The notes: generated by a model from the sequence alone, not told the origin. A stretch of DNA of 64,000 nucleotides from a bacterium HR29 (GCA_002898215.1 BEIF01000001.1:777602-841601); one strand, 5' to 3'; counted from the first letter of the stretch, positions 46,022 to 55,460 are shown. Numbers and translations: made by a program.

Positions 46022-48316
46022 TTACCGCGCTGGGGAGAGCCCGAGGCGGGCTTCCACGTCGGCGATGAGCTGGCGCGTCTGGTCGATCATGTCGGGGCTC
46101 ACGCTGACGCTCGTCGCCCCCCACATGACGAGCCGCTCCGTCACCTCGGGGTAGACGCTTGGCGCCTGCCCGCAGATCGAGACGGTGAGGCCACGGCTAC
46201 GGGCTGTCGTGATGGCCATCTTCATGGCCGTCATCACCGCCTCGTCACGCTCGTCGAAGGTGTCGGCCAGAAGCTCGCTGTCGCGGTCGATTCCCAAGAC
46301 GAGCTGCGTGAGGTCGTTGGAGCCGATGGAGATGCCGTCAATCCCCTCGTCGATGAACTTGTCGAGGATCAGCACGTTCGAAGGTACCTCGACCATCATC
46401 CACAGCTTGAAGGAGTCGTCGTGCACGAGGCCGAACTGCGCCATCAGCTGCTTCACTTGCCGCAGCTCGGCCGGCGTACGCACGAAGGGCACCATCACGT
46501 ACAGGTTCTTCCACTGACGGCGAACTTCCTTGATGGCCTCCACCTCCAGCCGGAAGACGTCGGGCTCACGGATGTACCGGCTGGCACCCCGGAAGCCGAT
46601 CATGGGGTTCTCTTCCTGGATTTCGTACTTCTCGCCGCCCCGGAGGTTCGCGTATTCGTTCGTCTTGAAGTCGGTGAGCCGGTACACCACCGGACGCGGG
46701 TCGAACGCCTTGCAGAAGGCGGCGATCCCCTCGGCCAACTGGCGGGTGTACTCTTCCGGCCTGCCCTCCTCGATGAATTGACGGGGATGCGTCCCGATCT
46801 GTGCGACGATGAACTCGGCCCGCAGCAACCCCACGCCGTCGACGTTCCGCTTCGCCACCACGTCAGCGAGCTCGGGCTCGGCCAGGTTGACGAAGAGCTT
46901 CGTGTGCGTCTTGAGAGCGGCTGCGGCGGCGTACCTGCTGCGTTGGCGCTCGGCCCAGGCGAGGCGGCGCTCCGCCCGCCCTTCGTACACCACGCCCTTG
47001 CTGCCGTCGACCGTCACGAGGGTGCCGGGTTTCAACACGCTCATCGCGTGTTGAGCCCCGACGACGCAGGGGATGCCGAGCTCCCGGCTGACGATGGCCG
47101 CGTGGGCAGTGCGCCCCCCTCGTTCCGTGACGATAGCGGCGGCGCGCTTCATGGCGGGGACGAAGTCGGGGGTCGTCATTTCGGCGACGAGGATGTCCCC
47201 CTGCTCCACGATGTGGATCTCCGAGGGGTCGTGGACGATCTTCACCCGGCCTGCTGCCACCCCTGGGCTTGCGGCCTGGCCCCGCAGGAGCACGGGTGCC
47301 GTCTCCGGCTCCTCCCCCTCCGGCTCCTCGTGCGAGGGCTCGCGGAGCGTCGTCACCGGGCGCGATTGGACGATGAAGAACTGGCCGTCGGCGAACGCCC
47401 ATTCGATGTCCTGCGGGCATCCGTAGTGCTCCTCGACCTTCAGGCCGATGCCCGCCAGCGTCACCAACTCGGCGTCGGAGAGCTTGGGCGCGGCAACCTT
47501 CTCCGGCGGCACGGGAACCCACTCGTTCCCCACGTCGTGCCGCCCGTTGCCCGACGAGGCGCGCACCAGCATCCGCTCCTGCGGCGTCACTTGGCGCGAG
47601 ACGACGGCGAGCGTCGCCTTCTCCAGGAGATAGAAATCCGGGGAAATCTCCCCGGACACGATGGCCTCGCCCAAACCCCATACCGCCTCGATGGTTACCT
47701 TCGAGGTGTCGGAGGATACCGGCTCGACAGTGAACATAACGCCGGACTTCTCGGATTGGACCATCCGCTGAACGGGGACGGCGAGCGATACCTTCAGGTG
47801 GTCGAAGCCGTTCTCGGCGCGGTAGAAGATGGCGCGCGCCTCGAAGAGGGATGCCCAGCAGGCCTGAACGGCGCGCACCACGTTCTCTTCGCCGACCACG
47901 TTCAGGAAGGTGCTCTGCTGGCCGGCGAAGCTGGCTTCGGGAAGGTCCTCGGCAGTGGCGGAGCTCCGCACGGCGACTGGGCCGCGGCCGAGCTCTCGGT
48001 ACGCCTCCGCGATGGCAGCCGCGATGTCGGGAGGCATCGGGGCGGCCATGAAAGCTTCACGAACCGCGGCCGCCCTCGCCTGGAGCTGTTGCGTATCGTG
48101 CACATCGAGGCTCCCCAGCTCGCGGCGAATGACTTCGTCGAGCCGGTTCAGGCGCACGAACTCGCGGTACGTCGAGGCCGTCACCACGAACCCCGGCGGA
48201 ACGGGGATACCAGCGCGCGTGAGCTCGCCCAGGTTCGCGCCCTTCCCGCCCGCTTCCGGTATGTCTTCCTTCCCGATCTCGGAGAACCAGAGGATGCTCC
48301 GGGTGACACTGACCAT
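46022..48316 (-). CDS. ppsA: Phosphoenolpyruvate synthase
   Basis: Converts pyruvate, ATP and water to PEP, for gluconeogenesis; 764 residues. The ATP-grasp domain begins with GGKGANLGEL and VRSSATAEDLPEASFAGQQ. The phosphorylated His is in GGRTAHAAIVSRELG. The C-terminal PEP/pyruvate barrel has GVGLLRAEF, IGSNDLTQLVLGIDRDS and the catalytic Cys in SICGQAPS. Order of domains separates it from PPDK and enzyme I. GGAGG lies about ten bases before the ATG. Confidence 0.94.
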   Translation of the reverse strand: MVSVTRSILWFSEIGKEDIPEAGGKGANLGELTRAGIPVPPGFVVTASTYREFVRLNRLDEVIRRELGSLDVHDTQQLQARAAAVREAFMAAPMPPDIAAAIAEAYRELGRGPVAVRSSATAEDLPEASFAGQQSTFLNVVGEENVVRAVQACWASLFEARAIFYRAENGFDHLKVSLAVPVQRMVQSEKSGVMFTVEPVSSDTSKVTIEAVWGLGEAIVSGEISPDFYLLEKATLAVVSRQVTPQERMLVRASSGNGRHDVGNEWVPVPPEKVAAPKLSDAELVTLAGIGLKVEEHYGCPQDIEWAFADGQFFIVQSRPVTTLREPSHEEPEGEEPETAPVLLRGQAASPGVAAGRVKIVHDPSEIHIVEQGDILVAEMTTPDFVPAMKRAAAIVTERGGRTAHAAIVSRELGIPCVVGAQHAMSVLKPGTLVTVDGSKGVVYEGRAERRLAWAERQRSRYAAAAALKTHTKLFVNLAEPELADVVAKRNVDGVGLLRAEFIVAQIGTHPRQFIEEGRPEEYTRQLAEGIAAFCKAFDPRPVVYRLTDFKTNEYANLRGGEKYEIQEENPMIGFRGASRYIREPDVFRLEVEAIKEVRRQWKNLYVMVPFVRTPAELRQVKQLMAQFGLVHDDSFKLWMMVEVPSNVLILDKFIDEGIDGISIGSNDLTQLVLGIDRDSELLADTFDERDEAVMTAMKMAITTARSRGLTVSICGQAPSVYPEVTERLVMWGATSVSVSPDMIDQTRQLIADVEARLGLSPAR

Positions 48317-48367
48317 CTCGTCTATACCTCCGCCGGAAGTCCATGGGCGCGACCGATAGCGCGCCCC

Positions 48368-48373
48368 ATTATA
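48368..48373 (-). promoter_or_regulatory. Consensus -10 of ppsA
   Basis: A perfect TATAAT on the minus strand, 51 bases before the ppsA ATG, in the 133-base gap after glmS. No matching -35 is seen. Confidence 0.6.
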
Positions 48374-48449
48374 ACGCCCGCCCTCCTCCCCCCGGCAGGT
48401 GCCGACTGGCGGAAGGAGGCGGGGCCGTTCGGTTCCGAAACGCGGAACT

Positions 48450-50300
48450 TCATTCCACAGTCACCGTTTTGGCAAGGTTCCGCGGCTGATCGACGTCGCA
48501 GCCCCGCGCCACCGCCGTCTCATACGCCAGGAGTTGCAGCGGAACGACAGCCACGATCGGTTCGGCGAGACGGCTCACCTCGGGGACCGGCAGGGCCGCA
48601 TCGGCCAGCCGGATGAGCTCCTCGTCGCCCTCGGTAACGACGGCGATCACCCGGCCGCCTCGCGCGCGGACCTGTTCCACGTTCGCTGCCATCTTCGAAC
48701 GGAGAGCGTGCTTGGGAGCCACTGCGACCGTAGGCACCGACGGTTCGATGAGAGCGATGGGACCATGCTTCATCTCCCCGGCCGCGTACCCCTCCGCGTG
48801 GATGTAGCTCACCTCCTTCATCTTCAGCGCACCTTCCATGGCCACGGGGTACGCCAGCCCTCGGCCGAGGTACAGCATGCTCGCCGTGCTGGCGAGCTCC
48901 GCCGCCAGGCGCTGCGCGGCAGGCCGTAGCTCCAACGCCCTCGCACAGGCGTCGGGAACCCTCATCAGTTCGGAGAGATGGTGCTGCAACTCCCCGCTGT
49001 CCAGCACACCACGGATGTGACCTAACCAAAGCGCTAACCCATACAGCGCCGCCAGGGCGGTTGTGAAGCACTTCGTGCTCGCCACGCACCGTTCGACGCC
49101 CGCTCGCGTGTACACGGTGCCGTCTGCCAGGCGAGTGGCCTGCGACCCCTCCGTGTTGCAGACGGTGATCTGGAGGGCGCCGGCACGCGCGGCGACGGCC
49201 ATCGCCTCGAGCACGTCGACCGTTTCTCCTGACTGTGTCACCGACACGACCAGCGTGCGCGCGTCGATGACGGGCTCGCGATGGCGGAACTCGCTCGCGT
49301 TGTCGGCCTCCGCCGGCAGGCGGGCAATCTGCTCGACGAACTGCCGTCCGACCATCGCCGCGTGGAGACTCGTCCCCATGCCGATGAGGACCACCCGCTG
49401 GACCTGGCGAAGCCGCTCCGGCGAGATCGGGACGTCGTCCAGATGGAGGGTGGGCGGCTCGAACGTGACGAGGCTACGAATCGTGTCGGAGATCGCCTCG
49501 GGTTGCTCGAGCATCTCCTTCAGCATGAAGTGCGGGTACGGCCCCTTGAGCGCGGAACTCGGGTCGAGCGCCACCTCGTGGACGGGAATTTCGAGGCGCG
49601 CGCCGTCGCGGCCGACCACGAGCACATCGTCGGCGGACACACGGGCGAATTGACCGTCCTCGAGGAACACCACTCGCCGCGTGTGGGGCAACAGGGCGGG
49701 CAAGTCGGAGGCAAGGAAGGACTCCCCCTCACCGAAGCCGATCACGATCCCACCCGCGTTTCCGACGCGCGCGGCGACCAGCGCGTTCGGTTCTCGAGGG
49801 CTTGCGGCGACGATCGCCTGAGAGCCTTCGAGGCGGCCCGCCACGAGCCGCAGGGCATCGAGCAGGCTGTGGCCCTCGGCGAGCTGCTCCTCCATGAGGT
49901 GGGCCACGGTCTCGGTATCGGTTTCGCTCGCGAAGCGGTGGCCGCGGGAGACGAGCTCGGCGCGGAGTTCGGCGTAGTTCTCAACGATCCCGTTGTGGAT
50001 GACCACGACTTCGCCGTGGCAGCTCGTATGGGGGTGAGCGTTGTGGTCCGCGGGCCGGCCATGCGTCGCCCACCGGGTATGGCCGATGCCGAGGTTCGCG
50101 TCGGGGATGCCAGCCTCAGCCAACGCCGCCTCAAGCCTGGCGATCTTGCCCTCCCGCTTCACGATGACGAGGCGGTTGCTCTCGGGCGCGAGCACCGCGA
50201 TGCCGGCGGAGTCGTACCCCCGGTACTCCAGGTCTTTCAACGCCTGGACGAGGATGGGCACAGCGTTCCGCCGGCCGACATACCCCACGATTCCGCACAT
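48450..50300 (-). CDS. glmS: Glutamine--fructose-6-phosphate aminotransferase
   Basis: Makes glucosamine 6-phosphate for cell-wall sugars; 616 residues. The nucleophile is Cys2 (MCGIVGYVG), which fixes the start. RWATHGRP and NGIVENYAELR complete the glutaminase domain. Two SIS sugar-isomerase domains follow, and the protein ends in PRNLAKTVTVE, the conserved C-terminal tail. No ribosome binding site is clear, and no glmS ribozyme core is visible upstream. Confidence 0.96.
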   Translation of the reverse strand: MCGIVGYVGRRNAVPILVQALKDLEYRGYDSAGIAVLAPESNRLVIVKREGKIARLEAALAEAGIPDANLGIGHTRWATHGRPADHNAHPHTSCHGEVVVIHNGIVENYAELRAELVSRGHRFASETDTETVAHLMEEQLAEGHSLLDALRLVAGRLEGSQAIVAASPREPNALVAARVGNAGGIVIGFGEGESFLASDLPALLPHTRRVVFLEDGQFARVSADDVLVVGRDGARLEIPVHEVALDPSSALKGPYPHFMLKEMLEQPEAISDTIRSLVTFEPPTLHLDDVPISPERLRQVQRVVLIGMGTSLHAAMVGRQFVEQIARLPAEADNASEFRHREPVIDARTLVVSVTQSGETVDVLEAMAVAARAGALQITVCNTEGSQATRLADGTVYTRAGVERCVASTKCFTTALAALYGLALWLGHIRGVLDSGELQHHLSELMRVPDACARALELRPAAQRLAAELASTASMLYLGRGLAYPVAMEGALKMKEVSYIHAEGYAAGEMKHGPIALIEPSVPTVAVAPKHALRSKMAANVEQVRARGGRVIAVVTEGDEELIRLADAALPVPEVSRLAEPIVAVVPLQLLAYETAVARGCDVDQPRNLAKTVTVE

Positions 50301-50654
50301 GCCGTCGGCACACGGAGGGACCGGGGCAGGCGCGGCTGCCCTTTGCTCGAACCGCCGTCCACGGATGCGCTCTACGTCATGGGCGGCAATCCAGCCGCCA
50401 GCACACGGCCCCTGCTTTGTCAGCCGGTTGCCCAGGCTGGTTTGTCAGGAACCTCACGACGGTGCCACGCCGGGGAGCCACCCGCCGAGTGGTTCGATGC
50501 TGCTCCCTCCTCGTCATCCGCCGCCGGAGGCGGCGGACCAGGCGCTTGACCAGTGACGCGAGCGCGCCGTTCCGGTCTCCTGTGTGCCAATCCTCCTTTC
50601 CCTCGGGGTCGGTTCGAAGTCTCGCCCGCCGAATCCCGACGGTCAACCGCTCGC
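50301..50654. other. 354-base gap upstream of glmS
   Basis: I find no gene here. Contents: two direct copies of TTTGTCAG (50414-50421 and 50439-50446, 17 bases between them), an eight-base-pair hairpin CCGCCGCC-GGA-GGCGGCGG (50518-50536) that could end the nfo transcript, and no clear -10 for glmS. Short TTCGA-containing stretches looked like tRNA T-loops but do not fold into a tRNA. Confidence 0.4.
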
Positions 50655-50981
50655 TCAGCTCTCCGCGCGCGGAATGCCGGCCAGTCCCAGGAACTGGTCC
50701 TCCCATTCGAGGACAGCGCGGATGAGGTCGGCCGTGATGGCACCGGGAGCCGTCTGGATGCCTCGCGCGGCGAACTCAGCTGCCAGCGTGGAGGCGATCG
50801 TGAACAGGTCACGATCGTGGATGCCGAGCTCCCGCTCGGTCACGAGAATGAGCTCGACGAGCTCGCCCGAGAGGAAGATCCCGTCCTCCTCCTGGAGCTG
50901 CTCCCAAATCCACTCAGCGCACTCCGTGAAGAGGGCACCCGAAAGTCGCCCGGGCCGGGCCGCTTCCGCCGGTCCGTTCAT
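50655..50981 (-). CDS. Small helical protein of unknown function, coupled to nfo
   Basis: I do not recognise this 108-residue protein. It appears all-helical and acidic, with amphipathic segments ECAEWIWEQLQEEDG and LIRAVLEWEDQFLGLAG, no cysteine cluster, no signal peptide and no DNA-binding motif. Its ATG overlaps the nfo stop by four bases (ATGA), so it is made together with the AP endonuclease, which supports it being a real gene. Codon pattern (GC-rich third positions) fits its neighbours. A role linked to DNA repair is only a guess from position. Confidence 0.65.
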   Translation of the reverse strand: MNGPAEAARPGRLSGALFTECAEWIWEQLQEEDGIFLSGELVELILVTERELGIHDRDLFTIASTLAAEFAARGIQTAPGAITADLIRAVLEWEDQFLGLAGIPRAES

Positions 50982-51832
50982 GCGAGGCCCAGCTCCTCAC
51001 GGATGCGCTTCAGGCGGGCGACGTTCTCGGCATCGGGCCCTTCGCCATCGATGCCTGGCACCTCGAGGATGAACGGCACGTTGCGGAAGGCGGGGTGCGC
51101 CAAGATCGTGCGGAACCCCTCGTAGCCGATGTAGCCGTCACCGATGTTCTCGTGGCGGTCGCGGACCCCCCCGAGCGGCACCTTGCTGTCGTTCGCGTGC
51201 ACCACGAGGAGCCGGTCGAGCCCGATGTACCGATCGAACTCCTCCATCGCGCGCTCGCACCCTTCGCGGCTGGCAAGGTCGTACCCCATGGCGAAGGCAT
51301 GGCAGGTGTCCAGGCAGATGCCGACGCGAGGGTCGTTATCGAGGCCGCGGATGAGCGCACCCAGCTCCGCGAACGTCGAGCCGACGCCTCCGCCCTGTCC
51401 GGCGTTGTTTTCCATAATCAACTTGCAACCGTCCGGCGCGTACTCGAGCACTTCGCGCACGAGCCGGCACACCTGCGGCGCGACCGCCTCGAATCCCTGG
51501 CCCTTGTGGCTGCCGACGTGGAAAATCACCCCCTCCACGCCGAGAGCCGTGCCCCACTTCAGGTACTGCTTGAGCGAGCCCACCGACCGCCCCAGCAGCG
51601 CCTGCTCACTGCTGGCGAGGTTCACGAGGTAGACGCCATGCAGGAAGCAGGGGAGCCCCGCCTCCTCCCGAGCGCGGCGGAACGCGGCCGCATCCTCTTC
51701 GGTGATGACCGGCGGCCGCCATTGTTGGGGCGCGGAGATGAAGAACTGCACCGCCTCGGCCCCCAACTCGAGAGCCCGAGGCACGACCTCCTTCACGCCG
51801 CCAGCGCTGCGGACATGGGCGCCGATGCGCAC
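50978..51832 (-). CDS. nfo: Endonuclease IV (AP endonuclease)
   Basis: Zinc-dependent enzyme that cuts DNA at abasic sites; 284 residues, TIM-barrel. RIGAHVRSAGG at the N-terminus, HGVYLVNLAS, MENNAGQGGGVGSTF, GICLDTCHAFAMGYD, HANDSKVPLGGVRDRHENIGDG and PFILEVPG are the conserved metal and DNA loops. Start is GTG 51832, preceded by AAGGAG at six bases; the upstream open frame overlaps the methyltransferase and is not Nfo-like. Confidence 0.95.
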   Translation of the reverse strand: MRIGAHVRSAGGVKEVVPRALELGAEAVQFFISAPQQWRPPVITEEDAAAFRRAREEAGLPCFLHGVYLVNLASSEQALLGRSVGSLKQYLKWGTALGVEGVIFHVGSHKGQGFEAVAPQVCRLVREVLEYAPDGCKLIMENNAGQGGGVGSTFAELGALIRGLDNDPRVGICLDTCHAFAMGYDLASREGCERAMEEFDRYIGLDRLLVVHANDSKVPLGGVRDRHENIGDGYIGYEGFRTILAHPAFRNVPFILEVPGIDGEGPDAENVARLKRIREELGLA

Positions 51833-51857
51833 GCTCGACTCCTTCCTCGGCTGCCGT

Positions 51858-52496
51858 TCAGTATAGGGCCCCGCCCGCCTCGTCCGGCACGGCACGGCCA
51901 ACCACCATCGGAAGGAGGAGCATCCGAAACTGCCGGTCGACGCGCACACGAAAACCGCCGGCCTCGAGGGAAGCCATCGTGGTCCGGTTCAGATGGCAGC
52001 CCCCGGCGACCATGCCCCATACCGGCGTGAGGACGTCGAAGAGGCGGCCTGCAACCGCACCCGCCGGCCGGACATGCTCCCAGAACCGTAGCTCGCCCCC
52101 GGGGCGGAGGACGCGCCGGATTTCGGCAATCGCGCGCTCCGGGTCGTCGACCGTGCACAGGGTCAGCGTCGAAACCACAGCATCGAAGGAGCCGTCGGGG
52201 AAGGGGATCGCCTCCGCTGGGGCACAGCGCAGGTCGACGGTGAGCCCGAGGGCCGACGCCCGTTTCCGGGCACGTTCGAGCATCGCCGTGTCCGGCTCAA
52301 TGCCGACATACCGAATGCCGTCCCGGAGGAGGAAGGGCCAATTGTTGCCGACCCCGACTCCGATCTCGAGCACGTCGCCGCGGAGGCCTGCGAGCAGCTC
52401 GGCCCGGAGCCGGCGTTCGCGCGGCCTGGGATTCCCCATCAGCCGGTCGTAGAGGGCGGCGAACACGGGGTGGCGCTTCGCGGGGGGCGGGCCCAT
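51858..52496 (-). CDS. Class I SAM-dependent methyltransferase (UbiE/COQ5-like)
   Basis: Protein of 212 residues with the Rossmann methyltransferase motifs: VLEIGVGVGNNW (motif I), GIEPD (end of strand 2), FDAVVSTLTLCTV (motif II) and LRPGGELRFWEHV (motif III). It resembles the methyltransferase type 11 group found in METTL7-like proteins; the substrate is unknown. I chose ATG 52496 because TAGAAT ends seven bases before it; an ATG at 52505 is also in frame. It is divergent from the copper operon and shares its control region, so a copper link is possible. Confidence 0.82.
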   Translation of the reverse strand: MGPPPAKRHPVFAALYDRLMGNPRPRERRLRAELLAGLRGDVLEIGVGVGNNWPFLLRDGIRYVGIEPDTAMLERARKRASALGLTVDLRCAPAEAIPFPDGSFDAVVSTLTLCTVDDPERAIAEIRRVLRPGGELRFWEHVRPAGAVAGRLFDVLTPVWGMVAGGCHLNRTTMASLEAGGFRVRVDRQFRMLLLPMVVGRAVPDEAGGALY

Positions 52497-52503
52497 CGGG
52501 CGC

Positions 52504-52509
52504 ATTCTA
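52504..52509 (-). promoter_or_regulatory. -10 element, leaderless methyltransferase transcript
   Basis: TAGAAT on the minus strand ends seven bases before the ATG at 52496, leaving no space for a ribosome binding site. Confidence 0.5.
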
Positions 52510-52514
52510 CGCGC

Positions 52515-52544
52515 TTGATGGCTGGGAGGGTAGGGGGGTATCCT
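52515..52544 (+). promoter_or_regulatory. csoR promoter with an embedded CsoR/RcnR-type operator
   Basis: TTGATG (52515-52520) and TATCCT (52539-52544) are 18 bases apart. Between them lies TAGGGGGGTA (52531-52540), a G6 tract flanked by TA on both sides, the layout known for operators of the CsoR/RcnR/FrmR family. The -10 ends six bases before the GTG start of csoR, so the transcript should be leaderless. Bound repressor would cover the core promoter and autoregulate. Confidence 0.6.
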
Positions 52545-52550
52545 GTACGC

Positions 52551-52856
52551 GTGACGCCCGAGGTTCGTCGCCAGGCCCTCCAGCGGTTGAAGATCATCCG
52601 CGGCCAGCTCGACGCCCTGCAGCGCCAGATCGAGGAAGACCGTTACTGCATGGATGTCCTCGACCTGTCGCTCTCCATTCAGCGAGCGCTCCGCTCGCTG
52701 GACTTGCTCGTGCTCGAGGGCCACCTGCGGACCCACGTCGCGGAGCAGTTTCAGAGCGGCGAGAGCGAGCGGGCCGTCGGTGAGCTCCTGCGGCTCTACC
52801 GCGTGCAGGGCCCGGCCGACTCGGAGCGTCCCGTCGAAACCCCGGCAGAGGAGTAA
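52551..52856 (+). CDS. csoR: CsoR/RcnR-family metal-sensing repressor
   Basis: Small helical repressor of 101 residues, first gene of the copper operon. It starts at GTG 52551. The metal ligands of Mycobacterium CsoR are Cys36, His61 and Cys65; aligned here are Cys33 (RYCMDVL), His58 and His62 (EGHLRTHV). The last Cys is thus replaced by His, giving a Cys-His-His set closer to nickel/cobalt RcnR. The next two genes are a copper chaperone and a copper ATPase, so copper remains the most likely signal. The last 14 or so residues are a variable acidic tail. Confidence 0.85.
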   Translation: MTPEVRRQALQRLKIIRGQLDALQRQIEEDRYCMDVLDLSLSIQRALRSLDLLVLEGHLRTHVAEQFQSGESERAVGELLRLYRVQGPADSERPVETPAEE

Positions 52857-52862
52857 ACCGCC

Positions 52863-53075
52863 ATGGCAAAGGTCGTCGAGCTCGCCATCGAAGGCATGAC
52901 CTGCGAACACTGCGTGAATTCGGTCACGAAGGCGTTGCGCAGCGTGCCCGGGGTTCGAGAGGCCCACGTCAGCCTGGAGGCGAAGTCGGCACGCGTCGAA
53001 GGCGACGACTTCGACCCCCAAGCACTCGTGAGCGCCGTGCGCGAGGAAGGGTACGAGGCGTCGCTGAAGGCATAG
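52863..53075 (+). CDS. copZ: Copper chaperone (HMA domain)
   Basis: A 70-residue protein made of one heavy-metal-associated domain. The copper-binding Cys14 and Cys17 are in GMTCEHC, and the fold ends with REEGYEASL. It lies six bases after csoR, with AGGAG overlapping the csoR stop codon as ribosome binding site. It would pass Cu(I) to CopA, encoded next. Confidence 0.93.
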   Translation: MAKVVELAIEGMTCEHCVNSVTKALRSVPGVREAHVSLEAKSARVEGDDFDPQALVSAVREEGYEASLKA

Positions 53076-53106
53076 GCTTTCAGCCTCTTGCCACCGAGGA
53101 GGTCAC

Positions 53107-55431
53107 ATGGCCCGTACAGTCGAGCCAATCATCCTCGACATCAAGGGCATGACCTGCGCGTCGTGCGTGCGGCGCGTGGAGCGCGCCCTCAGCCGCGTTC
53201 CGGGCGTCGAGACCGCCAGCGTGAACTTCGCCGCTGAAACCGCTCAGGTTACGGGCGACGTCGAATTGGAGTCGCTGATCGCCGCGGTACGGGCGGCCGG
53301 ATACGACGCCGCCCCCGCGGCGAGCCGGCTCGAGCGGGCCGAGGCGCGCAGCAGCGAGGCCCGGCGGACTCTGCGCATGCTCCTCCTCATGGCCATCCCG
53401 GGCGTGCCCGGGCTCCTCTTGGCCATGGCGAGCGACCTCGGTGGGCTGGCACTTTTCGGCAACCACACGCTTCACGGGTACCTCGTGCTCGCCTTGGCCA
53501 CACCCGTTCAACTGGGTTTGGGGTGGCGGTTCTATCGAGGAGCTGTGGCGAGCCTGCGGCAGCTCAACCCCAACATGGACGTGCTCATCGCCCTCGGGAC
53601 ATCCGTGGCCTTCCTCTACAGCGCAGCGGTCGCGCTGTTGCGCCTCCACGACCGGGCGATGTACTTCGACGTCAGCATCGCGGTCCTGCTGTTCATCTCC
53701 CTCGGGAAGTACTTCGAAGAGCGAGCGAAGGGTGCTGCGGGCGATGCCGTCGCCAGCCTCCTCCGGCTGGCGGCAAAGACGGCGTCGGTCCTTCGCGACG
53801 GACAGGAGGTTCCCGTGCCGGTGGAAGCGCTCCGTCCGGGCGACATCGTGATCGTCCGCCCCGGGGAGCGCGTCCCCGCCGATGGCCGGGTACGGAACGG
53901 GCGAGGCGTCGTCGACGAGTCGATGCTGACGGGTGAGCCCCTTCCGGTGGAGCGGGGCCCCGGCGACCCAGTCGTCGGCGGCACGGTGAACCAAGACGGA
54001 GTCATGGAGGTCGAAGTCACCGCCGTGGGCGCCGAGAGCATCCTCCATCGGATGGCGAGGATGGTGGAGGAAGCACAGGGCACCCGCTCGCCCATCGAAC
54101 GCGCGGTCGACCAGGTAGCTGCCGTCTTCGTGCCCGTGGTGATCCTGATTGCCGCCGGAGCCGCTCTCGGTTGGGGCGCCTTTGCCGGCGAATGGCTCAA
54201 GGGGATGCTGGCGGCCATCGCTGTGCTGGTGGTCGCTTGCCCCTGCGCCCTGGGGCTCGCCACACCCACGGCCATCATGGTCGGCACCGGCCTGGCCGCC
54301 GAACGCGGCGTCCTGGTGCGCAACGCCGAGGTGCTGGAGCGGATCCGCGGGCTCCATGCGGTCGTCGTCGACAAGACCGGAACGCTCACCGAGGGGCGTC
54401 CCCACGTCGCCGACACGGCTCCGGCGCCAGGATGGGACGCAGGCGAGGTGCTCCGCTTGGCCGCGATCGCCGAGTTCGGCAGCTCCCACCCCCTGGCCCG
54501 AGCGATCGTCGACGCTGCGCAGGAGCGGGAGATTCCCCTTGGGCCGCCGGAGTCCGTCGAGACCATCGCCGGGGAGGGCATACGCGCCCGAATCGCCGGC
54601 CGCACCGTCGCGGTGGGTCGCAGAGCGTTCCTTCCGCCCGACCTCCCAGAGGAGCTGGCGGGTCGGTGGGAGGAGGCGGAATCCAGGGGCGCCACCGTGG
54701 TAGGCGTGGCGGTGGACGGCTGCGTCGCTGGCATCCTCGTCATCGAGGACGAAATCAAGCCCACGGCGCGCCGGGCCGTGGCAGCGCTCCAACGGATGGG
54801 GCTGCGCGTCATCATGGCCACCGGGGACCACGAACGTGCCGCTCGAGCCGTCGCAGCCAAGGTCGGGATCGAAGATGTGCGGGCAGGGCTGAAGCCTGGG
54901 GACAAGCTGGCCCTCGTTCGCGAGCTGCAGGCCCAGGGATTGCGGGTGGCGATGGTCGGCGACGGCATCAACGACGCACCGGCACTTGCCCAGGCGGACA
55001 TCGGTATCGCCATGAGCACGGGCACCGACATCGCCATCGAAGCGGGCCACGTCGTGCTCCTCCACGGGGACATCGCCAAGGTGGCCGAGGCGATCGCGTT
55101 GGCGCGAGCCACGATGCGGACCATTTGGCAGAACCTCGGCTGGGCCTTCGCCTACAACGCTCTGGCCATTCCCATCGCTGCGGCCGGCTTTCTCAACCCC
55201 CTCATCGCCGGCGCGGCGATGGCCTTCAGCTCGGTCAGCGTGGTGGCGAACAGCCTGCGCCTCCGCACGCGAGCACGCGCCATCGCCGAAAGCGTGGGGA
55301 ACGTGTTCATCGCTCCGAGCCAGAACTTCTTCCGGGCCACGAAGGAGCCGCTCCTGGGGTTGGGGGCGGCCGTCCTCGTGCTCGTCATCCCCTGGATCGT
55401 GTTCGCCGGGATCGGCCAGGGGTGGTGGTGA
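53107..55431 (+). CDS. copA: P1B-type copper-exporting ATPase
   Basis: Exports Cu(I) across the membrane; 774 residues. One N-terminal HMA domain has Cys17 and Cys20 (GMTCASC). The membrane metal site is CPC at 378-380 in [11 protein letters not shown]. The phosphorylated Asp422 is in [21 protein letters not shown] and [16 protein letters not shown] complete the P-type core. GAGGAGG lies just upstream of the ATG. Last gene of csoR-copZ-copA. Confidence 0.96.
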   Translation: MARTVEPIILDIKGMTCASCVRRVERALSRVPGVETASVNFAAETAQVTGDVELESLIAAVRAAGYDAAPAASRLERAEARSSEARRTLRMLLLMAIPGVPGLLLAMASDLGGLALFGNHTLHGYLVLALATPVQLGLGWRFYRGAVASLRQLNPNMDVLIALGTSVAFLYSAAVALLRLHDRAMYFDVSIAVLLFISLGKYFEERAKGAAGDAVASLLRLAAKTASVLRDGQEVPVPVEALRPGDIVIVRPGERVPADGRVRNGRGVVDESMLTGEPLPVERGPGDPVVGGTVNQDGVMEVEVTAVGAESILHRMARMVEEAQGTRSPIERAVDQVAAVFVPVVILIAAGAALGWGAFAGEWLKGMLAAIAVLVVACPCALGLATPTAIMVGTGLAAERGVLVRNAEVLERIRGLHAVVVDKTGTLTEGRPHVADTAPAPGWDAGEVLRLAAIAEFGSSHPLARAIVDAAQEREIPLGPPESVETIAGEGIRARIAGRTVAVGRRAFLPPDLPEELAGRWEEAESRGATVVGVAVDGCVAGILVIEDEIKPTARRAVAALQRMGLRVIMATGDHERAARAVAAKVGIEDVRAGLKPGDKLALVRELQAQGLRVAMVGDGINDAPALAQADIGIAMSTGTDIAIEAGHVVLLHGDIAKVAEAIALARATMRTIWQNLGWAFAYNALAIPIAAAGFLNPLIAGAAMAFSSVSVVANSLRLRTRARAIAESVGNVFIAPSQNFFRATKEPLLGLGAAVLVLVIPWIVFAGIGQGWW

Positions 55432-55460
55432 GCAAGCGTTCACCCGCCGGAACATTCGCC

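Noticed and set aside
50301..50450. glmS ribozyme upstream of glmS
   Set aside because: I could not find the conserved catalytic core near the start codon.
50480..50510. tRNA-like T-arm containing GGTTCGA
   Set aside because: No matching acceptor or anticodon arm is found on either strand.
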